A stretch of 64,000 nucleotides of DNA from Nocardioides sp. zg-DK7169 (GCF_013155365.1 NZ_JABJRA010000003.1:310001-374000); one strand, 5' to 3'; numbered from the stretch's first letter, positions 30,685 through 38,852 are shown. Numbers and translations are program-made. Notes: generated by a model from the sequence alone, not told the origin.

Positions 30685-31071
30685 TCAGCCTTCGAGCGAG
30701 TCGGCGTACGTCGTGGCGTCGAGCAGGTCGTCGAGCTGGGCGGGGTCCGAGGGCACGACCTCGAAGAGCCAGCCGCCGGCGTAGGGGTCGCTGTTGACCA
30801 GCTCGGGGGTGGCGTCGAGGGCCTCGTTGCGGGCGACCACCTCGCCGCTCACCGGGGCGTAGATGTCGCTGACCGACTTCGTCGACTCCAGCTCGCCGCA
30901 CGGCGTGCCCGCGGTGATGATCTCGCCGACGACAGGGAGGGAGGCGTAGACGATGTCGCCGAGCGCGTCCTGGGCGAAGTGGGTGATCCCGACCCGCACC
31001 GACCCCTCGTGCTCGCCGGGACGGCGCACCCACTCGTGCTCGCTGGTGTAGGTCAGGTCGTCGGGGTACAC
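30685..31071 (-). CDS. gcvH: Glycine cleavage system H protein
   Basis: The 128-residue lipoyl carrier shuttles the aminomethyl and dithiol groups between the P, T and L proteins. SEHEWVR near the N-terminus and ELESTKSVSDIYAP (lipoylated Lys65) are diagnostic. I choose the GTG at 31071, five bases after GAGGAG, which gives the normal family length; the longer frame upstream has no similarity. It precedes garA, as in Mycobacterium. Confidence 0.95.
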   Translation of the reverse strand: MYPDDLTYTSEHEWVRRPGEHEGSVRVGITHFAQDALGDIVYASLPVVGEIITAGTPCGELESTKSVSDIYAPVSGEVVARNEALDATPELVNSDPYAGGWLFEVVPSDPAQLDDLLDATTYADSLEG

Positions 31072-31132
31072 GGGTGCTCCTCGCGTCGGGTGCGGGTGGG
31101 GTGTCGCGCGTGCCACAGGCCGTGGCCGCACG

Positions 31133-31948
31133 TTACTGCTCCGGCGCAGGCTGCGCGTACTCCGGATCCGTCGGGCGGCGTACCGCCTCGATGTCGATCG
31201 AGGTGCGTTCCTCGAACGTCAGCGTGCCGCCGGCGCGCTCGACGTTGTCGCGCGGGCCGTCGTAGAAGGTGAGCGCGTTGGCGAGGTTGTCCGGCTCGCC
31301 GATGACGTCGAAGACGTACGGCGCGGTCACGACCTGGCCGTCGATGCTCATCCCGCCAGGGGCGTCGGCGAAGTAGCTCTGCGCGACCAGGCGCACCTGG
31401 CCGTTGACCTGCATCGCCTCGGCGCCGGCGGTCCGCAGCTCCTGGACCATGTCGACCAGGTCGCTGGCCCCGACGGTGCCGTCCTCCTCGGTGATCGTGA
31501 TCCGCAGCCCCGGGCCGGTGACCGGCACCAGCCCGGCGAGGATCGAGAGGACCTCGGCCTCCTGCTGGGCCTGCTCCAGCGCGGTGGCGCGGCTGGTGGT
31601 GTCGGAGCGCAGCTCCGCGCGGGTCTCCTCGAGGCGCTCGATCTCGGCCTGGGCGCGCTGGCTGGTGCTGGACAGGCCGTTGAGGACGTCGATCAGGTCC
31701 TGCTCGCGGTAGCCGGCGAAGGAGTCCTCCACCTCGTTCTGGCGCACCTGGGTGACGGTGGCGAAGGCGAGCAGCGCGAGCAGGATCGCCACGACCGTCT
31801 GGCCCCGCGAGGGCCGCACCAGGGCGTTGCGCAGCCGTTGGCGACCGCTCGGCGGCGCCGGCGGCTCCGGCCTGCTCGTCGGCCTCGGCCGGTCCGGCTG
31901 CTCCGGCGGCACGGGCCCGGACCCGCCGGGCGTGGACCGCTCAGGCAT
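31133..31948 (-). CDS. DUF881 family membrane-anchored protein (second copy)
   Basis: The 271-residue protein has a Pro-rich cytoplasmic N-terminus, one membrane helix at about residues 53-70, a coiled-coil segment to about 130, and the DUF881 domain with GPGLRITITE, ELRTAGAEAMQVNGQ and DVIGEP. DUF881 proteins flank the small basic protein in many Gram-positives; proposed links are to division and ribosome-associated processes, unproven. Its start overlaps the sbp stop by eight bases, so it is in the same operon. Confidence 0.88.
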   Translation of the reverse strand: MPERSTPGGSGPVPPEQPDRPRPTSRPEPPAPPSGRQRLRNALVRPSRGQTVVAILLALLAFATVTQVRQNEVEDSFAGYREQDLIDVLNGLSSTSQRAQAEIERLEETRAELRSDTTSRATALEQAQQEAEVLSILAGLVPVTGPGLRITITEEDGTVGASDLVDMVQELRTAGAEAMQVNGQVRLVAQSYFADAPGGMSIDGQVVTAPYVFDVIGEPDNLANALTFYDGPRDNVERAGGTLTFEERTSIDIEAVRRPTDPEYAQPAPEQ

Positions 31949-32273
31949 GGAACAGGTGCCGGCGGATCGCGGCGACGTTGGAGAAGATCCGGATGCCGAG
32001 CACGACGATGACGCCCGTCGAGAGCTGGCCGCCGACCCCGAGCTTGTCGCCGAGGTAGACGATGCCGGCCGCGATCACGACGTTGCTCAGGAACGACACG
32101 ACGAAGACCTTGTCGTCGAAGATCCCGTCGAGGTACGCGCGCAGGCCGCCGAAGACGGCGTCCAGGGCGGCGACGACCGCGATCGGCAGGTAGGGCTCCA
32201 GCGCCAGCGGGACGTCCGGTTCCAGGACCAGGCCCAGGACGATGCCGATGAAGAGCCCGAGAGCGGCAATCAC
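31941..32273 (-). CDS. sbp: Small basic protein (DUF1290, Sbp family)
   Basis: The 110-residue membrane protein has three hydrophobic helices, with VIAALGLFIGIVLGLVLEP at the start, FGGLRAYLDGIFDDKVFVVSF in the middle and a short basic tail. It matches Sbp (DUF1290), always found beside DUF881 genes. The GTG start at 32273 overlaps the stop of the upstream DUF881 gene (GTGA), and the stop overlaps the next DUF881 gene by eight bases. Rv1824 is the mycobacterial counterpart by position. Confidence 0.9.
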   Translation of the reverse strand: MIAALGLFIGIVLGLVLEPDVPLALEPYLPIAVVAALDAVFGGLRAYLDGIFDDKVFVVSFLSNVVIAAGIVYLGDKLGVGGQLSTGVIVVLGIRIFSNVAAIRRHLFHA

Positions 32274-33184
32274 GATGAGTTCTCCTCGTCCTTGCGGTTC
32301 GGACGTTCGTTGGCCGCGCCCTCGGTGGCGGCGACCAGGCGTTTGACGGGGGCAGAGGGAAGCGTCATCTCCTCGACGTCCTCCATCTCGAGGGTGAAGC
32401 CGTACTGCGACATGAGGGCGGTGTACTGGTCGAACGTCGAGGTCTCGACCAGGTTCGCCTGGAGCGTACGCGGGTCCCCGATGGCCTGGAGCGTGTACGG
32501 CGCCCGGATCGGGGTGAGGTCCACGTTGATCGCGCCGCCGGAGTTGTTGATCGAGGTGAGCACGCTCAGGCGGCGCCCGTTCAGGCTGACCGCCTCGGCG
32601 CCGGCGGCCCACAGTCCGTTGATGAGCAGGAACAGGTCGTCCTTGCGGAGCCGCTCGACGGCGCTCTCCGCGTCGTTCGCGACCAGCCGCACGCCGGGGC
32701 CGACGACGGGCACGAACCCGGTGCGCGACTGAAGCCGGCGCAGGTTCGACGTGCTCGACTGCAGGGCGGCGCTGGTCCGGGCCAGCTCGTCCTCCAGCTC
32801 GGCGTTCTCGACGCGCACGGCGGCGGCCTGCTCCTGCAGCGAGGAGAGCTCGGCGCGCTGGTTCTCGATGCGCGCGACCAGGGTGTTGTGGCTGGCGTCG
32901 TCGATGTCGGCGTTGCGCGAGGTCTGCACCGCGGCGGTGGTCACCAGGATGCCGAAGACGGTGATCACGACGACCGCGATCACCTGGGGGCGCCGCTTCG
33001 AGGGGGCGGCCTTGTCACCCGAGAGGACGCGCCTCTCGGCGGCCAGCACGTAGTCCTCGTCGAGGGACTGCTGGGTGATCAGGGTGAGGAGGGGCAGCGT
33101 GACCCGCGCCGGCGGCCGAGGGGCCGGCGCCGGCCGCCGGGGGGCCGGCGTCGGCGCGTGGTCTCGCCGGGGCTCCTCAGCCAT
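32270..33184 (-). CDS. DUF881 family membrane-anchored protein (first copy)
   Basis: The 304-residue protein has a Pro/Arg-rich N-terminus, a membrane helix near residues 66-83, a coiled coil (ENQRAELSSLQEQAAAVRVENAE) and the DUF881 core with GPGVRLVAND, LWAAGAEAVSLNGRR and QAIGDP. It pairs with the copy on the other side of sbp. Its first eight bases overlap the end of pgsA, indicating co-transcription. Confidence 0.88.
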   Translation of the reverse strand: MAEEPRRDHAPTPAPRRPAPAPRPPARVTLPLLTLITQQSLDEDYVLAAERRVLSGDKAAPSKRRPQVIAVVVITVFGILVTTAAVQTSRNADIDDASHNTLVARIENQRAELSSLQEQAAAVRVENAELEDELARTSAALQSSTSNLRRLQSRTGFVPVVGPGVRLVANDAESAVERLRKDDLFLLINGLWAAGAEAVSLNGRRLSVLTSINNSGGAINVDLTPIRAPYTLQAIGDPRTLQANLVETSTFDQYTALMSQYGFTLEMEDVEEMTLPSAPVKRLVAATEGAANERPNRKDEENSS

Positions 33185-33791
33185 CGCGGACCGCCGTACG
33201 ACGTTCGGTGGTGCGCAGCAGGGTCCGCACCTGCCACGCGTAGAGCAGCCCGGCCCACCAGTACAGCCCGATGCCCCAGAACGCGAACGCCCAGCCGAAG
33301 ACCTGCGCCAGCGTCGCGACCACGCCGTCGCCGTCGCCCAGGAGCAGCAGCGGGAAGGCGTAGAGCAGGTTGAAGGTGGCGGCCTTGCCCAGGAAGTGCA
33401 CCGGCAGCGCGTGGTAGCCGCGGGTGCGCAGCAGCGGCACCAGCCCCCACAGCAGCAGGTCGCGCAGCGGCAGCAGCACCGCCACCCACCACGGGATGAT
33501 GTCGCGCATCGCGAGGCCGACCACGACGGCCAGGATGTAGAGCCGGTCCGCGATCGGGTCGAGCAGCTGGCCCAGCACGGTGGTCTGGTCCAGCCGCCGC
33601 GCCAGCCACCCGTCGGCGAAGTCGGTGGCCCCGGAGACCATGAGCAGGACGAGGGCCCAGCCGTCGGCCTCGGGCCCGAGCACGAGCCACAGGAAGACGG
33701 GGACGCCGGCCAGGCGGAGCATGCTGAGCACGTTCGGCAGGGTCCACACCCGGTGGACCCGCATCGTCTCTTCCGCCACGTAGACCTGCAT
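33177..33791 (-). CDS. pgsA: CDP-alcohol phosphatidyltransferase (PgsA-like)
   Basis: The roughly 204-residue integral membrane enzyme carries the full CDP-alcohol phosphotransferase motif, DFADGWLARRLDQ followed by GQLLDPIAD, with the four aspartates that hold metal and substrate. It transfers a phosphatidyl group from CDP-diacylglycerol to an alcohol, by family most likely glycerol-3-phosphate. The ATG at 33791 is my choice; a second ATG at 33764 is nearly as good, and the longer frame runs into the terminator at 33866. Confidence 0.85.
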   Translation of the reverse strand: MQVYVAEETMRVHRVWTLPNVLSMLRLAGVPVFLWLVLGPEADGWALVLLMVSGATDFADGWLARRLDQTTVLGQLLDPIADRLYILAVVVGLAMRDIIPWWVAVLLPLRDLLLWGLVPLLRTRGYHALPVHFLGKAATFNLLYAFPLLLLGDGDGVVATLAQVFGWAFAFWGIGLYWWAGLLYAWQVRTLLRTTERRTAVRDG

Positions 33792-33865
33792 CCTCGTCGC
33801 TGCTGCTGGGAACGTCCTCACCCTATCGGCAGCGCCGCGCGCTGCCGCCGACCCCTGCGCCGAGA

Positions 33866-33891
33866 GGCGGCCCGCCACATGGCGGGCCGCC
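33866..33891 (-). terminator. Perfect 11-base-stem terminator after the second CNNM gene
   Basis: GGCGGCCCGCC (33866-33876) and its complement (33881-33891) have a four-base loop, seven bases past the stop at 33898. It ends the CNNM operon before pgsA and argues against a pgsA start upstream of it. Confidence 0.75.
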
Positions 33892-33897
33892 CCGCGC

Positions 33898-34947
33898 TCA
33901 GACGGTCTCGTCGGAGTGCACGGCGTCGCGGATCTCGCCGATCAGCTCCTCGATGACGTCCTCGAGCGTCGCCAGGCCGACGGTGCTGCCGGTGGTGTCG
34001 ACGACCCGCGCCATGTGCGCCCCGCGCCGCTGGAGCTGCTCGAGCGCGTCGTGCAGCAGGTCGTCGGCGGTCACCGGCGCGAACGGCCGGATCCACTTGT
34101 CCTCGACCGGGCGCAGCCGGCGCTCCTCGTCGGGCTCCAGCACGTCCTTGATGTGCAGGTAGCCCATCAGCTCGCCGGTGTCGGACTCCACGGGGAACCG
34201 GCTGAAGCCGGTCGCCGCGCACAGCGCCTCCACGTCGGCGGCGGTCGAGCCGCGTCGTACGGTGCTGAGCGACTCGGCGGGCATCAGGACGGCCGCGACG
34301 GTCTTCTCGGTGAAGCCGAGCGCACCGGCGAGCCGGTCGTACTCGTCGGCCTCGATCAGGCCCTCCCCGCGCGACTCCTCGACCAGCGCAGCGACCTCCT
34401 CGCGGGTGAAGCTGGAGCTGATCTCGTCGCGAGGCTCCACGCGCATCGTGCGCAGCACGCCGTTGGCGACCGCGTTGAGCACGACGATCACCGGCTTGAG
34501 GACGGTGACGATGCCCAGCAGCGGCGGGCCGAGCACCAGCGCGGCCCGGTCGGGACCGGCGATGGCGATGTTCTTCGGCACCATCTCGCCCAGCACGACG
34601 TGCAGGAACACCACGATGCCCAGCGCGATCACGAAGGCGATCGGGTGCACCAGCTCGTGCGGCACGCCCAGGGCGTCGAAGCCGGGCTCGAGCAGGTGCG
34701 CCACGGCGGGCTCGCCCACAGCACCGAGCAGCACCGAGCAGACGGTGATGCCGAGCTGCGCGCCCGCCATCATCAGCGAGACGTTCTCCATGGCGCGCAG
34801 GGTGGTCCGCGCGACCCGCGAGCCCTCCCGGGCGCGGGGCTCGATCTGGCTGCGGCGCGCGGAGACGAGCGCGAACTCCGCGCCCACGAAGAAGGCGTTG
34901 AGGCCCAGCAGGACCACGGTCAGCAGGACGGCTGCCCAGTCGCTCAT
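33898..34947 (-). CDS. CNNM/CorC-type transporter protein (hemolysin C family), CBS domains, copy 2
   Basis: The 349-residue protein has a DUF21 membrane domain of three to four helices (MSDWAAVLLTVVLLGLNAFFVGAEFALVSARR at the N-terminus), followed by two CBS domains and no full CorC_HlyC tail. The family moves magnesium or other divalent cations, and GAEFALV is its conserved first-helix motif. Its ATG overlaps the stop of the upstream paralogue. M. tuberculosis has a comparable adjacent pair (Rv1841c/Rv1842c). Confidence 0.9.
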   Translation of the reverse strand: MSDWAAVLLTVVLLGLNAFFVGAEFALVSARRSQIEPRAREGSRVARTTLRAMENVSLMMAGAQLGITVCSVLLGAVGEPAVAHLLEPGFDALGVPHELVHPIAFVIALGIVVFLHVVLGEMVPKNIAIAGPDRAALVLGPPLLGIVTVLKPVIVVLNAVANGVLRTMRVEPRDEISSSFTREEVAALVEESRGEGLIEADEYDRLAGALGFTEKTVAAVLMPAESLSTVRRGSTAADVEALCAATGFSRFPVESDTGELMGYLHIKDVLEPDEERRLRPVEDKWIRPFAPVTADDLLHDALEQLQRRGAHMARVVDTTGSTVGLATLEDVIEELIGEIRDAVHSDETV

Positions 34948-36305
34948 CGCTGCTCCTCCCCCGCCGGCGTGCCCTCGAGCAGCCGCATGCTGAGCCGGTC
35001 GATCCGCAGCCCGTCCATGTGCTCGACGCTGAGCAGCGCGAGCTGCTCGCGGGTCTCCTCCTCGTCGGTGCGGACCGGGACGGGGACCTCGGCCACGTCA
35101 CCGCGCGACGGCACCCGGCCGAGCACCTTCAGCACCAGTCCGGCCACGGTGTCGTAGTCCTCCGCCTCCGGGAGCTCGATCCCGGTGAGGTCCTCGACCT
35201 CGTCGGGGCGCAGCAGGCCGGAGACGATCCAGCTGCCGTCGTGGCGCTGCCGCGCCCGGGCTCCGAGCCGGTCGTGCTCGTCGGCGATGTCGCCGACGAT
35301 CTCCTCGATGACGTCCTCGAGGGTGACGATGCCGGCGTGCCCGCCGTACTCGTCGAGGACGACGGCCATCTGGAACCCGTCCTTGCGCAGCAGCGCGAGC
35401 AGCGGGTCGAGGCGGATCGAGTCCGGCACCACGACCGGGCGCACCATCAGGTGCTTGATCCGGGTGGTGGCCCGCTCGTGGAGCGGGACGGCGACCGCGT
35501 GCTTGACATGGACGGTGCCGACCACGACGTCCTCGGCGTCGAGCACCGGAAAGCGGGAGTGACCGGTCTGGCGGGCCAGGTCGATGACGGCGCTCGCGCG
35601 GTCGTTGACCTCGAGGGTGTGGGTGCGCACGCGCGGGGTCATGATCTCGCCGGCGGTGCGGGTGCCGAACTCCACGGAACGCTCCATCAGCTCCGCGGTG
35701 TCGGCGTCGAGGGTGCCCTCGTCGGCCGAGCGCTGGATCAGCGAGGCCAGCTCCGAGGAGCTCCGCGCCGAGCGCAGCTCCTCCTGCGGCTCGACGCCGA
35801 GACGGCGTACGAGCGCGTTGGCGGAGTTGTTGAGCAGCCGGATCGGCAGCTTGTTGATCGCGGTGAACATCCGCATCGGGCCCTGGGTGGCGCGCGCGGT
35901 CTCCAGCGGCCGCGCGATCGCCAGGTTCTTGGGCACCAGCTCGCCGAAGATCATCGTCATGATCGTGCTGAGCACGAGGCCGATGGTCAGCGCGAGCGGG
36001 GACACGGCGCCGGACGGCGTACCGAGGTCCTCGAGCGGATCGCGGATCAGGTCCGCGATGGCCGGCTCGGCGAGGAATCCGATGCCGAGGTTGGTGACCG
36101 TGATGCCGACCTGGGCCCCGGAGAGCTGGGTCGAGAGCTGGCGCAGCGCCGTCTGGACGCCGCGGGCGGACACGTCGCCGTCGGCCACGGCCTGCTCGAC
36201 CTTGTTGCGGTCGACCGCGACGAGGGAGAACTCGGCGGCCACGAAGATGCCGCAGGCCGCGACGAGCAGCAGCGCGCCCACCAGCAGGATGAGTGAGGTC
36301 GTCAT
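34944..36305 (-). CDS. CNNM/CorC-type transporter protein (hemolysin C family), full length, copy 1
   Basis: The 453-residue paralogue has the DUF21 membrane domain (AAEFSLVAVDRNKVEQ near residue 24), two CBS domains at about 210-330 and a C-terminal CorC_HlyC domain ending GLRIDRLSMRLLEG. Together with the next gene it likely forms a heteromeric cation transporter or regulator. Its Shine-Dalgarno GGAG sits inside a hairpin (see 36309-36346), so translation may be controlled in the leader. Confidence 0.9.
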   Translation of the reverse strand: MTTSLILLVGALLLVAACGIFVAAEFSLVAVDRNKVEQAVADGDVSARGVQTALRQLSTQLSGAQVGITVTNLGIGFLAEPAIADLIRDPLEDLGTPSGAVSPLALTIGLVLSTIMTMIFGELVPKNLAIARPLETARATQGPMRMFTAINKLPIRLLNNSANALVRRLGVEPQEELRSARSSSELASLIQRSADEGTLDADTAELMERSVEFGTRTAGEIMTPRVRTHTLEVNDRASAVIDLARQTGHSRFPVLDAEDVVVGTVHVKHAVAVPLHERATTRIKHLMVRPVVVPDSIRLDPLLALLRKDGFQMAVVLDEYGGHAGIVTLEDVIEEIVGDIADEHDRLGARARQRHDGSWIVSGLLRPDEVEDLTGIELPEAEDYDTVAGLVLKVLGRVPSRGDVAEVPVPVRTDEEETREQLALLSVEHMDGLRIDRLSMRLLEGTPAGEEQR

Positions 36306-36308
36306 GTG

Positions 36309-36346
36309 GGCTCTCCGCAGGGGGAGAGCCGACTACTTTGAGAGCC
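36309..36346 (-). promoter_or_regulatory. Leader hairpin covering the CNNM ribosome-binding site, with a competing segment
   Basis: On the minus strand the SD-bearing GGAGAGCC (36316-36309) is complementary to GGCTCTCC (36330-36323) and equally to a second upstream GGCTCTC (36346-36340). Either pairing would hide the SD four bases before the ATG. Two identical anti-SD segments in tandem look like a switch or a dosage device. No known riboswitch class is recognised. Confidence 0.45.
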
Positions 36347-36468
36347 GTCCATGGGTGGTGCTTGGGGTCCTTTGCAGATCCGGGGCGCGACGCGCGCGAA
36401 CAGGCGAGGGATCAGTGTACGGCGCCGCGGCCGGCCGCGCCGCCCGAGCGGCCCGACCGACGTCCCGG

Positions 36469-36924
36469 CTACGCGTCGGGGTCGTTGAGGTCGATGTCGC
36501 AGCTCTCCTTGGCGTGCTCGGTGATGGCGTCGCCGGACTCGTTGATCCCGTCACCGACGCTCTGGAGCTCCTCGCCGAGCGCCATGAGGTCCTCCTGGCT
36601 GACGCCCTCGGGCAGCTCGCCGGACTCCGACATCTGGTCGAGGTCCTCCATGTTCACGCCGGCGTCGTCCATCGCGGACTCGAGGTCGTTGAAGGCCTTC
36701 TCGATCGTCTCCCAGTCGTCGGCGACCTCGTCGGGGGCCGAGTCGGCCAGGTCGCTGGTGACGTCGCGGAAGTCATCGAAGGAGTCGATGTCGCCCGACC
36801 CGACCGCCGAGAACTCCCCGCGGGCGTCGCTCAGGGTGTCGCAGTAGTCGTCGCCGCCCCCGCACCCGCTCAGCAGGCTCGTGCCCAGGACCGCGGTCGC
36901 CGCCAGGATGCCGATTCGCTTCAC
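36469..36924 (-). CDS. Small acidic lipoprotein, unknown function
   Basis: The 151-residue protein has a lipobox LLSGC near residue 20 preceded by a short hydrophobic segment, and a strongly acidic, Gly/Asp-rich mature part with helical, Met-bearing stretches (NDLESAMDDAGVNMEDLDQM). Cysteines appear in YCDTL and SCDID, possibly forming a disulfide. The GTG at 36924 has GAGGAG eight bases upstream and is preferred to the GTG at 36930. It resembles small Nocardioides lipoproteins of unknown role. Confidence 0.78.
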   Translation of the reverse strand: MKRIGILAATAVLGTSLLSGCGGGDDYCDTLSDARGEFSAVGSGDIDSFDDFRDVTSDLADSAPDEVADDWETIEKAFNDLESAMDDAGVNMEDLDQMSESGELPEGVSQEDLMALGEELQSVGDGINESGDAITEHAKESCDIDLNDPDA

Positions 36925-37043
36925 GTTCACTCCTCCTCGTCGTCGCTCCCCCGGCGGCCGCGGTTGCGGTCCGGCGCGACGGACGTCACCATCCCACTGC
37001 CGGACCGGCGCGAAACGTCGCCGCCGATGGGTACTGCTCCCCC

Positions 37044-37190
37044 ATGGGACTGTGGAAGAAGGCAGCCAGCCTCGCGCTGGCCAAGAAGGTCTACGACGAG
37101 GCGCGCAAGCCCCAGAACCAGGCACGCCTGCGCAGCGCGACCTCCCGGGTCCAGGACGAGGTGGCCAAGCGGAGGCGCCCGGCACGCTGA
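37044..37190 (+). CDS. 48-residue basic protein, unknown function
   Basis: ATG at 37044 to TGA at 37188 gives MGLWKKAASLALAKKVYDEA and a second half rich in Arg and Lys (net charge strongly positive). The pattern is amphipathic helical, as in small proteins that bind membranes or nucleic acids. It diverges from the lipoprotein over about 120 bases. No homologue can be confirmed without a search, but the codon usage matches its neighbours. Confidence 0.5.
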   Translation: MGLWKKAASLALAKKVYDEARKPQNQARLRSATSRVQDEVAKRRRPAR

Positions 37191-37242
37191 GGCCCACCGG
37201 TCTAGTCGGCCGTCGGCAGAGCGGGGCGCCGTTGGCCGGATA

Positions 37243-37260
37243 GCTCGCCGCGAGGCGAGC
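37243..37260 (+). terminator. Weak hairpin after the 48-residue ORF
   Basis: GCTCGCC and GGCGAGC with a four-base loop, 53 bases after the small ORF stop. The stem is short, so termination is uncertain. The following stretch to 37451 also contains a palindrome ATGTCT-C-AGACAT (37309-37321) and a motif GGGTCGAGCCTGTCGAGACC (37271-37290). Confidence 0.35.
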
Positions 37261-37417
37261 CGTGCGCCGTGGGTCGAGCCTGTCGAGACCCGCGAGGCGT
37301 GGGGTGTGATGTCTCAGACATACGTGCGACGTCGGGCTCGTGGGTCGGCTTCCCGGGGTCGGCCGTCGCCGAGGTGGCGGACGCCGTGAGGTGGGCGGGT
37401 GCCTTGGGGAAAGACCA

Positions 37418-37446
37418 TTGAGCTCGAACATGTGTTCGAGTAGACT
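37418..37446 (+). promoter_or_regulatory. LexA (SOS) box inside a leaderless promoter
   Basis: TTGAGC (37418-37423) and TAGACT (37441-37446) are 17 bases apart, and the spacer is filled by CTCGAACATGTGTTCGAG (37423-37440), a perfect palindrome. Its core TCGAACATGTGTTCGA matches the actinobacterial LexA consensus TCGAACRNRYGTTCGA at every defined position. The ATG at 37452 is five bases after the -10, so the transcript is leaderless and LexA would block the promoter directly. Confidence 0.85.
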
Positions 37447-37451
37447 GAGGC

Positions 37452-37622
37452 ATGGCCTCCCCGGATCTCCCCGACTGCGACACCCCGGCCGCCGTGCTGG
37501 CGTTCGCGCGGCGCCGCCGGGCCGCAGCCCAGGCCGCGGAGGTCGACGTGCTGGGGGCCGCCCTGGTGTGGGCGGCGATGCACCCCGGCGGTCGGTGTCT
37601 CCGACCCCGACCGCCGGGCTGA
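37452..37622 (+). pseudogene. N-terminal part of a DUF222/HNH endonuclease, interrupted by frameshift
   Basis: ATG at 37452 directly follows the LexA-controlled promoter. The 56 residues start MASPDLPDCDTPAAVLAFAR and include AALVWAAMHP, the usual N-terminus of the DUF222-HNH (13E12-like) family. The frame then shifts near 37580-37600 and ends with a TGA at 37620, overlapping an ATG (TGATG) in the downstream frame. It is either a broken gene, a sequencing slip in a C-rich run, or a coupled two-part gene. Confidence 0.6.
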
Positions 37623-38749
37623 TGTTCGGGGAGCTGGCCGTCCCGCTCGCGGGCGAGGGCACCCCGCTGGTCGCGGAGTTCGCGCCGATGGAGCTCGGCG
37701 CCGCACTCGGTCTCTCGACCGACTCCGCGAAGTCGCTGATCGGGGACGCCCTCGAGCTGGCCCACCGCCTCAAGCGGACGTGGGCCCTCGTGCAGGCCGG
37801 CGAGGTGCCCGCCTGGAAGGCCCGCCGAGTCGCCCAGCTGACCACCACGCTTCCCCTGGCCGGAGCCGACCACGTCGACCGCCACCTCTCCCCCGTCGTG
37901 GGCAAGATCGGCTTCGCGGCCATCGGACGCCTCGTGGATCACGCGAAGGCGCTCTTCGACCCCGAGGGCGCCGAGAAGCAGCGCCGTCAGGCAACTGACG
38001 GGCGCCGGTTCGACGTCCACACCGAGGCCGCCGACTTCGACGGGACGGTCCAGGTCGAGGGCACCCTCGACCTCGCGGACGCACTCGACCTCGACGCCGC
38101 GATCCGCCAGGGCGCCCAGGAGCTCGCCGCACTGGGCTCGACCGAGTCGCTGGACGTCCGCCGCTCCCGGGCCGCCGGCGAGCTCGCCCGCCGCCAGCTC
38201 ACCCTCGACCTGATGGGCGACGCGGGCGACGGGACCACTGCGATGGTGAAGCCCCGCCAGGTCGTCATCCACGTCCATCTCTCCCACGCCGCCATCAGCC
38301 GCGACGAGGCGGGCATCGCGCGAGTCGAGGAGACCCGCTCCATCGTGTCCACCGACCAGGTCCGCGACTGGTGCACCGGCGACGCCCAGGTCGTCATCAA
38401 GCCCGTCATCGACCTCGACGCCCACCACCACACCGACGCCTACGCCGTCCCCGACCGGCTGGTCGAGCAGACCCGTCTGGCCCAGCCGACGTGCGCCTTC
38501 CCGTGGTGCGAACGCCCGGCCCGCCGCTGCGACACCGACCACGTCGTCGCCCACGGCGACGGAGGCCCGACATGCAGCTGCAACCTGGCGCCGCTCTGCC
38601 GGCGACATCACCGGGCCAAGACGCATACGGGTTGGACGTACGACCGGACCGATGCGGCGACCTATCTCTGGCGATCCCCACACGGCCTCCACCTGGTCAA
38701 GGACGGCGGCGCCACCCGCCTCCTCAGCGCGCACCCGCCCGACGCGTAG
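37622..38749 (+). CDS. HNH endonuclease, DUF222 domain, C-terminal main part
   Basis: The frame from ATG 37622 encodes 375 residues: DUF222 (MFGELAVPLAGEG, then LELAHRLKRTWALVQAGEVPAWKARRVA) and a C-terminal HNH nuclease with CAFPWC, CDTDHVVAHGDGG and NLAPLCRRHHRAKTH, including the catalytic His and zinc cysteines. 13E12-type proteins in M. tuberculosis are induced by DNA damage, which fits the upstream LexA box. Their substrate is unproven. Active-site residues are intact, so if translated it may still work. Confidence 0.85.
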   Translation: MFGELAVPLAGEGTPLVAEFAPMELGAALGLSTDSAKSLIGDALELAHRLKRTWALVQAGEVPAWKARRVAQLTTTLPLAGADHVDRHLSPVVGKIGFAAIGRLVDHAKALFDPEGAEKQRRQATDGRRFDVHTEAADFDGTVQVEGTLDLADALDLDAAIRQGAQELAALGSTESLDVRRSRAAGELARRQLTLDLMGDAGDGTTAMVKPRQVVIHVHLSHAAISRDEAGIARVEETRSIVSTDQVRDWCTGDAQVVIKPVIDLDAHHHTDAYAVPDRLVEQTRLAQPTCAFPWCERPARRCDTDHVVAHGDGGPTCSCNLAPLCRRHHRAKTHTGWTYDRTDAATYLWRSPHGLHLVKDGGATRLLSAHPPDA

Positions 38750-38839
38750 ACCCCCGACCCCCAGGATCGACACGGGAGGCAGGGCGAAAGTGCGACGGGA
38801 CTCACGACGCAGGAGGCCCGGTCGTGGGGCGGGAGCCTC

Positions 38840-38845
38840 TAGCCT
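38840..38845 (+). promoter_or_regulatory. -10 box (TAGCCT) of a leaderless promoter for the HAD phosphatase gene
   Basis: TAGCCT ends seven bases before the GTG at 38853, supporting that GTG as the true start of the beta-phosphoglucomutase-like gene. GGAG is also present within the seven bases, so the message could be either type. Confidence 0.4.
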
Positions 38846-38852
38846 CGGAGAT

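Noticed and set aside
37202..38773. Minus-strand frame opposite the HNH gene
   Set aside because: Low-complexity translation; the plus strand carries DUF222 and HNH motifs.
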